Origin: Chitinophagales bacterium
GTDB lineage: Bacteria > Bacteroidota > Bacteroidia > Chitinophagales > Saprospiraceae
DNA: 30,467 nt
Assembly: GCA_013297575.1 (NCBI GenBank)
Contig: JAAFHO010000005.1
Span: forward strand, 1-30,467
Reading direction: 5' to 3'
Part shown: one piece after another, positions 24,182 to 30,467 of the stretch
Position numbering within the stretch: the stretch's first letter is position 1
Layout of the letters: every line of letters begins with the position of its first letter
The notes under the pieces: model-generated
The model's input: only the letters and a program-made list of their open reading frames with translations
What the model was told of the DNA's origin: nothing
Database searches by the model: none
Program-made: the position numbers and the translations under genes

Positions 24182-24592
24182 TTAGGAACGCGTAAACACA
24201 ATTTTTCGATTGAACCAATAACCCAATAACCAAGCTCCAATAGCTGATGCAATACGCGCAGGCCAGGCAGACCATGCAAAAAAATAATGAAGCATGGAGA
24301 CAAAAATCATATTGGTTATCGTAATCATCACTACACCGGCGATAAATTTACCGATCTGTTGACTTGTTTGCCGCCCAGAAGCATCTTTGAAAACCCAAAG
24401 CCGCAACATTGAATACGAAATAACCGCCCCCATCGCATTTCCCAAAAACGTGGATACTACCACCTCTACACCAAATCGATCCACCAAAAAATGATACGTG
24501 GTAAAATCCATAGCGGTAGCCGCCAACGAATTTAGCGCGTATTTTAAGACGATTGCATACGCTTTGATCTTGAGTCGAACTCCTTTAAGCAT
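24182..24592 (-). CDS. GtrA-family small membrane protein
   Basis: A 136-residue protein with four predicted membrane helices: ALNSLAATAMDFTTYHFLV, VVVSTFLGNAMGAVISYSML, IAGVVMITITNMIFVSML and RIASAIGAWLLGYWFNRKI. The N-terminal helix with conserved polar residues and the C-terminal GYWFNRKIVF are typical of GtrA proteins, thought to help flip or carry polyprenyl-linked sugars or act next to glycosyltransferases. Its ATG overlaps the last 8 bases of the PgpA-like gene, which implies coupled translation. In this operon it could work with the GT-C glycosyltransferase at the far end, or with inositol-lipid assembly; this is inference. Confidence 0.85.
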   Translation of the reverse strand: MLKGVRLKIKAYAIVLKYALNSLAATAMDFTTYHFLVDRFGVEVVVSTFLGNAMGAVISYSMLRLWVFKDASGRQTSQQIGKFIAGVVMITITNMIFVSMLHYFFAWSAWPARIASAIGAWLLGYWFNRKIVFTRS

Positions 24593-25055
24593 GGATAATC
24601 AAAATAACGACTTGTAAAACAAGATTAGCATAAACACCCGCCAGCACATCATCAAGCATAATACCCCAACCTCCTTTGATGGCTTCTAATTGACGAATAC
24701 CCAATGGCTTGGCAATATCAAAAAAACGAAACAGTACAAAACCGCCTAATAACCAAGGCCAAGTGAGTGGCATACCCAAAATTGCAATCCACACACCAAT
24801 CATCTCATCTATCACAGTCTGCTTTGGATCATCGCCCCATTCGGCTTCTACCAAATTGGATCCTTTTACGCCTATCCATAAAAAGATCAAAATCAACACC
24901 GTCAAAATAGGGGTAATCCATATTGTTGGTAAGGCTACTAAGGGCCAAACCATCAGGATGGCTACCGCAGCGCCCCATGTTCCGGGTGCTAATGGTAGCC
25001 ATCCTGAACCAAATCCACTAAGTAGGATTTTCCATGTTTTTATCGAATTGCTCAT
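24585..25055 (-). CDS. PgpA-like lipid phosphatase (phosphatidylglycerophosphatase A family)
   Basis: A 156-residue membrane protein. It begins with the family motif GFGSGWLPLAPGTWGAAVA (about 14-32), has the acidic VIDEMIGVWIAI (about 81-92), FRFFDIAKP (about 109-117) and a closing MLDDVLAGVYANL (about 132-144). PgpA removes the phosphate of phosphatidylglycerophosphate; in an inositol-lipid operon it more likely dephosphorylates phosphatidylinositol phosphate. The gene starts at ATG 25055, inside the last 38 bp of the inositol-3-phosphate synthase gene, and no later ATG in its frame precedes the first motif, so the overlap is real. It overlaps GtrA by 8 bp at its other end. Confidence 0.9.
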   Translation of the reverse strand: MSNSIKTWKILLSGFGSGWLPLAPGTWGAAVAILMVWPLVALPTIWITPILTVLILIFLWIGVKGSNLVEAEWGDDPKQTVIDEMIGVWIAILGMPLTWPWLLGGFVLFRFFDIAKPLGIRQLEAIKGGWGIMLDDVLAGVYANLVLQVVILIIHA

Positions 25056-26373
25056 TGAATTCTTCGTAGTAGTCCTGCCCCAAGTGCGTAATTAAATCTT
25101 CACCCATGAGGTAGCGGAGCGTGTTCTCCAACTTACTCAATTGTTTGAATATATCATGCTCTGCCGGCAGGCCAGGCATTGTTTGTGGTGCTTTGTAATA
25201 AAAGGACAACCATTCCTGAATGCCGTACAGACCAGCGCGTTGGGACAAATCCATCAACAAAGCCAAGTCCAATACAATAGGTGCGGCAAGGATACTATCG
25301 CGGCACAAGAAATTGATCTTGATCTGCATGTGGTAGCCCAACCAACCAAAAATATCAATATTGTCCCAACTTTCTTTATTGTCGCCATGTGGCGGATAAT
25401 AGTTGATCCTGATCTTATGGTAGAGTTCGCCATAGAGTTCAGGCTGTAATTCAGCGTTAAAAATACCGTCCAACACATTGCCTTTAGAGACCTCTTTAGT
25501 CCTGAAATTTTCGGGAGCATCCAGTACTTCGCCATCGCGGTTGCCCAAGATATTGGTACTGAACCAGCCACGTACGCCCAATGCGCGTGCATTAAGACCC
25601 GGTGCTACAACGGTTTTCATCAGGGTTTGACCTGTTTTGAAATCCTTACCACTAATGGCCACTTTGGTTTTTTGCGACAATTCTACCATAGCAGGTATGT
25701 CGCAAGTAAGGTTAGGAGCACCATTAGCAAATGGCACACCAGATTTGAGTGCTGCGTAAGCGTAGATTTGCGATGGTGCAATTTCTTGTGCACTATCGCG
25801 CAAACCCTGCTCAAAACTCGCCAATGTAGCGTGTACTGCGCTCGATTCAATATAGGCTTCCGTGGAAGCACACCATACGATAACTAAGCGTTCGCAATCA
25901 TTTTTGGTTTTAAAATCTTGGATATCGGCCATTAGTTGCTCTGCCAAATCCATTTTAGAGGCTCCTTTTTTAATATTTGGGCCAGTGATATTGCGGATAT
26001 AACTGCTATCAAATACGGCCGACATAGGCTTAATTTGCTCCAACTCCGGCTTGAGTGCATCCAGCAACGACTGATCCAATACCTTGGCATGGGAAGCGGC
26101 TTGATATACGTTATCATCAAAGATATCCCAACCACCAAAAACCACCTGATCTAGTGCGTAAAGCGGTACAAATTCCTTAATTAACGGCTGACGGTGTTCG
26201 GTGCGTTTACCCACACGAATACGCCCCATTTGGGTAAGGGATCCAATAGGTTGTCCTAACCCATTACGGGAGGCAATAACACCTGCAATAAATGTGGTGG
26301 CAACGGCGCCCAAACCGGGTGTCAAAATACCAAGTTTCCCAGTTGCGGGAGCGATTTGCTTGAGTTTTTCCAT
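25018..26373 (-). CDS. myo-inositol-3-phosphate synthase
   Basis: A 451-residue cytoplasmic enzyme that turns glucose 6-phosphate into 1D-myo-inositol 3-phosphate using bound NAD+. The N-terminal Rossmann motif is KLGILTPGLGAVATTFIAG (about 13-31). Family segments follow: FGGWDIFDDNVYQAA, FANGAPNLTCDIPAM, ISGKDFKTGQTLMKT (with the catalytic lysine region), RGWFSTNILGNRDG and DSILAAPIVLDLALL. This is the bacterial, shorter form of the enzyme. It is the first gene of the inositol-lipid run. Start ATG 26373 (MEKLKQIAP) is preferred over an in-frame start at 26427: the longer N-terminus is not family-like and overlaps the palindrome at 26417-26438. Confidence 0.94.
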   Translation of the reverse strand: MEKLKQIAPATGKLGILTPGLGAVATTFIAGVIASRNGLGQPIGSLTQMGRIRVGKRTEHRQPLIKEFVPLYALDQVVFGGWDIFDDNVYQAASHAKVLDQSLLDALKPELEQIKPMSAVFDSSYIRNITGPNIKKGASKMDLAEQLMADIQDFKTKNDCERLVIVWCASTEAYIESSAVHATLASFEQGLRDSAQEIAPSQIYAYAALKSGVPFANGAPNLTCDIPAMVELSQKTKVAISGKDFKTGQTLMKTVVAPGLNARALGVRGWFSTNILGNRDGEVLDAPENFRTKEVSKGNVLDGIFNAELQPELYGELYHKIRINYYPPHGDNKESWDNIDIFGWLGYHMQIKINFLCRDSILAAPIVLDLALLMDLSQRAGLYGIQEWLSFYYKAPQTMPGLPAEHDIFKQLSKLENTLRYLMGEDLITHLGQDYYEEFNEQFDKNMENPT

Positions 26374-26416
26374 GAAATTATATAATATACGTAAAATAGC
26401 GTTAGGGTAATAAAAG

Positions 26417-26438
26417 ATTATGAACAATCATTCATAAT
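26417..26438. promoter_or_regulatory. 22-bp perfect inverted repeat upstream of inositol-3-phosphate synthase
   Basis: ATTATGAA-CAATCA-TTCATAAT is an 8-bp perfect inverted repeat with a 6-bp spacer, ending 44 bp before ATG 26373. It has the size and symmetry of an operator for a dimeric regulator. The rest of the gap (26439-26689) is AT-rich; a weak promoter (minus-strand TTTG, 21 nt, TAATCTTC) lies just upstream, and I see no gene there. Confidence 0.5.
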
Positions 26439-26689
26439 TCTTCCGTTACAATAAAAGAAGATTAGAGGCATTCGTTTGAGCGGCGCAAAATTCCGAAAAA
26501 ATATTGGGACTTTCGCCAAAATTTACATTTATCTAAATGTTGTATCACTCAATCAAAAAAAAGATGAAATATTAGCAGTCATAAAACTTGACGTGCTCTA
26601 TAAAACACAGAGATTTATGCATACTTTTGAAAAAACTGGTAAGGCCCTAAAAGCACAGAATTAACCGTAGCACATTGGCCGGCTGGGGG

Positions 26690-27640
26690 TTAGGGGGTCG
26701 CCACTAATTCAACGCACCGCACCGCCGTATTCCGCACCTTTTCCACCTCTAATACCGCTGCATTATCCGGCGCAAAAGCCCAATTCAAATACAACGCCGC
26801 ACCTATTTTTTTAAATGCTGGCCAATACGCGCTCCAATGGCTGGGTATGTGCTTGTTTTGTGCTTTATAGCCCGCCCATAAAGCGCGTTCCCCCTCCTGT
26901 TGTTCATCAGGAGGCAATATGGCTTGTATTTCATTGCATACTACGGCCAAATCCAGTAAATAATGCCCATAAGCAGTTTCATCAAAATCAATGGGTACTA
27001 AGCCTTGGGTGGTTTGTAGCCAATTTCCCCAATGCAAATCACTATGGATAAGTCCATAATCTTCGGTAGCATAGCCGATGGCTTGCATGGTTGCACAGAG
27101 TTGTAGGAGATTTGATTGAAAATTGGTTTGAGTGGCCTCCTTTAATCCTTGAAATAGCGGATGCGCTCGCGCCAATGGCCCAATTGCAGCAATTAGATGG
27201 TGGTCAATTTGAGTTAAAGGCAGTTTTCGATCAAAATCACGCGAAACCTGGTGCAATTTCGCCATTACGCGACCCATTTGTGCACACAATTCCACTGTGA
27301 TCGGTTGCTCTGGAAGATGACTGATCCACGGATAAACCATCGCCCAACGAAGATCACTCCCGGTACTGCGCGCCAGTCCATAATCAAATAAAATGCCGCC
27401 ATCATTGGTATTCGACTGCAATTGGAGTTCGGGGAAACGTTCATTTACCCGTTGCAAATAAGTGCCAATTTCAGCGATTTTACGGACAGATTCCGATTTG
27501 TGGAATGGGTAAAGTTTGACAACCCAAGCCTGTCCACGCGCATTTTCCACTTTTAGCACCACAATATCAACGGATTTGAGTGTTTGCACCAAAACGATCT
27601 CGGTTTTGAGCAAAATGGACAATGCTTGCTGAATGGACAT
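26690..27640 (-). CDS. APH/choline-kinase-like small-molecule phosphotransferase
   Basis: A 316-residue cytoplasmic kinase-fold protein. Visible are the ATP lysine in WVVKLYPF (Lys42), the catalytic loop GLIHSDLHWGNW (197-207, Asp201, Asn206) and the metal-binding PIDFDETAYGHYLLDLA (216-232, Asp218). The family (aminoglycoside, choline, homoserine and related kinases, and SrkA/YihE) is clear; the substrate is not. In the catalytic loop the common HGD is HSD, which is a seen variant and leaves the catalytic Asp intact. It starts 9 bp after the stop of the DUF5686 gene, so both are on one transcript, though no functional link is obvious. No resistance-gene context is present. Confidence 0.85.
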   Translation of the reverse strand: MSIQQALSILLKTEIVLVQTLKSVDIVVLKVENARGQAWVVKLYPFHKSESVRKIAEIGTYLQRVNERFPELQLQSNTNDGGILFDYGLARSTGSDLRWAMVYPWISHLPEQPITVELCAQMGRVMAKLHQVSRDFDRKLPLTQIDHHLIAAIGPLARAHPLFQGLKEATQTNFQSNLLQLCATMQAIGYATEDYGLIHSDLHWGNWLQTTQGLVPIDFDETAYGHYLLDLAVVCNEIQAILPPDEQQEGERALWAGYKAQNKHIPSHWSAYWPAFKKIGAALYLNWAFAPDNAAVLEVEKVRNTAVRCVELVATP

Positions 27641-27649
27641 GCTTATTGG

Positions 27650-30217
27650 TTAGAACTGCATTTGCCCAGAAATCCGAATACCGTATTTAGCTGTTTGTGG
27701 ATGGTCCAAATAAGTAAATCGGCGCACCAATTCCAATCGGATCACTTTGAATATATTACTTATTCCAATACTCGCTTCAACATAAGGTTTTCCTTCCAGC
27801 GTATAAGTCAATGCGCGGCCATCGGCGTAAGTCGGGAATTTGTACAATCCAGACCCTTCCGTTGGCTGATTTTGTTTGCTTACCTGACCATAAAGGACCT
27901 TTACGGTGGCAATTTCGCGGAGTTTGAGTTTTTTTACCAAAGGAATTTTATTGGTAAAAAAGCCATAAAACGACTGTTCCATATTGAGGGCTACATACCT
28001 ATCGCTCACAAATTCCATAAAATTCATCATGTTATAGGCCATAAATCGGTACGTAATGGATTGGTTACCACGGTGTACTGCCAACAATGGATAAGGTACT
28101 TTGCCAAAAATACCACCGGCTTCCAAGAAGCAATAATTATAACCGAGCGGATAGGTATTCGAAAACTTATAAGCGGTAAGGATCACTTCGTCAAAATTGT
28201 ACTCGCTTCCCAATATGCCCGATACGCCACGCGAATACTTAGCCGTCCCTATAAAATTGAAACGAATTCGTTGCCGCCAACCGTTCATGTTTTGATAAAA
28301 CTCTTCACCGGGCGCATAACGCACCTGAATAAATGGTTTAGCGGTAATAATAGGATTTTCGGTAGGTAATGCATCTTCGGTAGAAACAAACCGGAGGCTA
28401 CCCTGAGGAGTAAGATCGCGGTGCTCAAAACCAATCATGTATGAAAAATTGTTGCGGTATTCCTTTTCATATTGCAACACGAGTTTTTTCTGGAAAAAGA
28501 AACGGTCGTTGCTGGCACGGGTAAACGAAGTAAAGAGGTTATTGGTAGCAAATGGGCCATTCTGTATCGCGCCCGGAATGGTCAAATCCTGTTGGTAATT
28601 GACGCGAATCATATTGTACGGAAAATTATTGTACGAACGGTCTTTGGCCAGTGATATATTAGCCGCAACACCGTATTTCCAGCGCTTATCTTTTAATCCA
28701 TAAGCCCCAAAACCTTCAAAATTATATTTTTTACTAAATTTTGGATTGGTACGGCCCCCAAAACGCAAACGATCGCCTTCCACGTCGTTGAAAGAATAAA
28801 ACGAATTGATACGACCTATTTCAAGTCCGCCGTTTTTGGGCTTATAATACCCCAATACAAGGGTAGTGACGGTTTTACTCACCTTTGTAAATAAGCGGGT
28901 TTTTTGTAAACTATCAATATTATTGTAGGTGGCGGCCTCTACTTTTGTCAGATTTACATGGCGCGTTTGGCTCCAATAGGAGGTATCTTTCTTCACCGCA
29001 CCTGCCAATACGACCCTATCACCAATCCCTTGAAAAAGGCTATCAGCCAGCGGAATACCTACTTGTGGATTGCGGTGCGAAAGGTAGCGTTGTCCATACA
29101 CGCCCAAGCTGCGTTTGGTAATACCGAGGTCAATATCGAGGGTTTCTTCGTAAAGTACCCATTTGCCATTCGGCATTTTTTGAAACTCTTGTGTCACATC
29201 GAGGTAACGCGCCCAGTTGAGGTTGATATTAGGATTTACGGTAAATGTGATTTTAGTTACCGGATACGTACTATCTAAGGCCACATAAAGCTCACCTTGC
29301 AGGAGCATGTCTGTTTTGTTGCGCGGAAAAAATTGAAGGCGCACAATTTTGCTACCATTTTCGACGGTGGTATCTACGGGGTAATAGCGGTAAAACAGCG
29401 GTGCGTTATTTGCAATTGGGCTTAAAAAGTGATCGGTGAGCAATACAACATAATTGTCGTATATATTCACGTCCTGGTACAAATAACGCACATATCGGTC
29501 GATACCATCTTGATCCATGAGCGGAAAAATGACCTGTTGTGTGCCTTTTACGCGAATTTTATTGCGTTTTGGATCATTTTTACTATAAAAATCCTGAACA
29601 TTTTCTTGTAGGTAAGCCGGAATAATACCCGCTCCTTTAAGTTTAGTGGTGTCCACATTATCCATCACAAATTTCCAAGATTTGAGGGATTTGCGATTTT
29701 TGGTTTTTTCAGATAGGTTAGTGATACCCATCATTATCTTTTCGTACTGTTCCTCTTTGAAGGTACTGATGTTTTCGACCCGATTTTTTTCGCGGTTGTC
29801 CACCACCAAATTGATGAGTGCCACCGTAGGATTGTTTTTGTTGCGGTATTTTTTGGGTTTGATGATGACTTCTTTGAGTGCCTCTGTTTGGGGTTCCAGT
29901 GCAATATCCAAGGTAATCCTCAAAGAGTCGCTGGTGACGGGTATCGTAATGGCCTTGTAGCCTACACAAAGAAACCTTAGTTCTTTAATTTTGACATTGG
30001 TAGGCAGACGGTAAATGCCTTCGTCATCGGTGCGGGTACCAAAACTCGTGCCCGGCGCACCTACTGTTGCATAAGGGATGGGTTCGTTGTTGGAAGCATC
30101 AACAACGCGACCGCTGATAAAATATTTGTCGCGTTGGGCCGATAACTGGAGGCCGACGAGCAGTAGGGAGAAGATAAGTACCCCTTTGGAAAATTGGGTT
30201 TGTTGACTAAATATCAT
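27650..30217 (-). CDS. DUF5686 outer-membrane protein with N-terminal carboxypeptidase-regulatory-like domain
   Basis: An 855-residue exported protein. A signal peptide (about 1-27, ending LQLSAQ) is followed by a CarboxypepD-regulatory-like beta domain (about 32-115) with ISGRVVDASNNEPIPYATV and a TDDEGIYRLP stretch. A long DUF5686 region fills the rest, including KEVIIKPKKYRNKNNP (about 117-132) and many aromatic-ended strands. The chain ends RISGQMQF, a terminal phenylalanine typical of outer-membrane beta-barrels. The N-terminal layout resembles SusC/TonB-dependent receptors, but no plug domain is seen. Function is unknown for the family; a role in outer-membrane maintenance is only a guess. 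It is the first gene of a two-gene operon. Confidence 0.9.
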   Translation of the reverse strand: MIFSQQTQFSKGVLIFSLLLVGLQLSAQRDKYFISGRVVDASNNEPIPYATVGAPGTSFGTRTDDEGIYRLPTNVKIKELRFLCVGYKAITIPVTSDSLRITLDIALEPQTEALKEVIIKPKKYRNKNNPTVALINLVVDNREKNRVENISTFKEEQYEKIMMGITNLSEKTKNRKSLKSWKFVMDNVDTTKLKGAGIIPAYLQENVQDFYSKNDPKRNKIRVKGTQQVIFPLMDQDGIDRYVRYLYQDVNIYDNYVVLLTDHFLSPIANNAPLFYRYYPVDTTVENGSKIVRLQFFPRNKTDMLLQGELYVALDSTYPVTKITFTVNPNINLNWARYLDVTQEFQKMPNGKWVLYEETLDIDLGITKRSLGVYGQRYLSHRNPQVGIPLADSLFQGIGDRVVLAGAVKKDTSYWSQTRHVNLTKVEAATYNNIDSLQKTRLFTKVSKTVTTLVLGYYKPKNGGLEIGRINSFYSFNDVEGDRLRFGGRTNPKFSKKYNFEGFGAYGLKDKRWKYGVAANISLAKDRSYNNFPYNMIRVNYQQDLTIPGAIQNGPFATNNLFTSFTRASNDRFFFQKKLVLQYEKEYRNNFSYMIGFEHRDLTPQGSLRFVSTEDALPTENPIITAKPFIQVRYAPGEEFYQNMNGWRQRIRFNFIGTAKYSRGVSGILGSEYNFDEVILTAYKFSNTYPLGYNYCFLEAGGIFGKVPYPLLAVHRGNQSITYRFMAYNMMNFMEFVSDRYVALNMEQSFYGFFTNKIPLVKKLKLREIATVKVLYGQVSKQNQPTEGSGLYKFPTYADGRALTYTLEGKPYVEASIGISNIFKVIRLELVRRFTYLDHPQTAKYGIRISGQMQF

Positions 30218-30240
30218 ATTTTTGATCCGTTATTTGAATT

Positions 30241-30258
30241 TTGCTCTATTTAGAGCAA
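30241..30258. promoter_or_regulatory. 18-bp perfect palindrome upstream of the DUF5686 gene
   Basis: TTGCTCTA-TT-TAGAGCAA is an 8-bp inverted repeat with a 2-bp spacer, 23 bp before ATG 30217. It would fold as a small hairpin in the leader or act as an operator. Confidence 0.45.
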
Positions 30259-30428
30259 CAATAATAGTGTTGCGTTAGACGAAATTTTTGTTAAAAAGTT
30301 GTATATAATGGGCAATAAACCGACGAATGGTTGTATAAATTCAATGAATTGGTGCAATTCTATTCTGAATAATAAATAAAAATGCACTAACAACCAAATA
30401 TTATCTGCTGTTTTCCTAATATTAGGCA

Positions 30429-30436
30429 CAAAGGTA
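30429..30436 (-). promoter_or_regulatory. -7 element at the right edge, upstream of the DUF5686 gene
   Basis: Minus-strand TACCTTTG is an exact TAnnTTTG match. If it drives the DUF5686 gene, the leader would be about 200 nt and would include the palindrome at 30241-30258. Alternatively it serves a gene whose coding part is not in this stretch; 30218-30428 holds no credible gene. Confidence 0.4.
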
Positions 30437-30467
30437 AGGGAATTTACACACTAGGCGTGGCAACAGT

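Noticed and set aside
24063..24275. Minus-strand 70-codon frame overlapping the end of the GtrA gene
   Set aside because: Half of it is the GtrA gene in another frame, and GtrA ends normally, so there is no sign of a frameshifted extension.
26476..26664. Plus-strand frame of 62 codons in the gap before the kinase gene
   Set aside because: It starts with TTG, has no family features and lies in AT-rich DNA where such frames occur by chance.
26690..27640. Aminoglycoside resistance kinase
   Set aside because: Only the general kinase fold is visible; there is no mobile or resistance context and many housekeeping kinases share these motifs.

Overview
The window looks like chromosomal DNA from a Bacteroidota bacterium, possibly near Saprospiria or Chitinophagia (the class is a guess). 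The evidence is a gliding-motility lipoprotein GldD, a secreted protein with a C-terminal type IX secretion (T9SS) sorting domain, a DUF5686/carboxypeptidase-regulatory outer-membrane protein, an inositol-lipid gene set of Bacteroidota type, and many promoters with the phylum-specific -7 element TAnnTTTG close to start codons. Genes are dense, and I see no rRNA, tRNA, CRISPR array, transposase or phage gene.

Layout. (1) 1-4635, minus: a three-gene redox operon made of a GltD-like FAD/NAD(P)/Fe-S protein and the alpha and beta subunits of a 2-oxoacid:ferredoxin oxidoreductase; beta runs off the left edge. (2) 4636-5121: intergenic DNA with short palindromes. (3) 5122-8766, minus: a family 2 glycosyltransferase, a NagX/HGSNAT-like membrane acyltransferase, an ArsR-type regulator and tsaB. 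(4) 9049-10737, plus: a fused formimidoyltransferase-cyclodeaminase, followed by a strong hairpin and four tandem ~90-bp repeats (10809-11158). (5) 11245-15283, plus: M23 peptidase, two unrecognised proteins and gldD. (6) 15296-16737, minus: a Gfo/Idh/MocA oxidoreductase and a 62-residue peptide that looks like an orphan precursor of an MNIO (DUF692)-type RiPP. (7) 16927-18318, plus: an exonuclease-GIY-YIG nuclease. (8) 26373-18344, minus: a long co-directional run starting with myo-inositol-3-phosphate synthase, PgpA-like phosphatase, GtrA protein, CDP-alcohol phosphotransferase and a PAP2/AUR1-like transferase. It continues with almost no gaps into a T9SS secreted protein, an unusual aquaporin and a multi-pass GT-C glycosyltransferase. 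(9) 30217-26690, minus: the DUF5686 outer-membrane protein and an APH-like kinase.

How the genes fit together. The inositol run reads as a pathway: glucose 6-phosphate to inositol 3-phosphate, transfer to CDP-diacylglycerol, dephosphorylation, then transfer of phosphoinositol to a ceramide-like acceptor. The GT-C enzyme at the end of the run could add a sugar to that lipid; this is inference. The two most interesting items are this extended inositol-lipid run and the orphan RiPP-like peptide ending in CAACGMG. No database search was possible; all family calls come from reading motifs.
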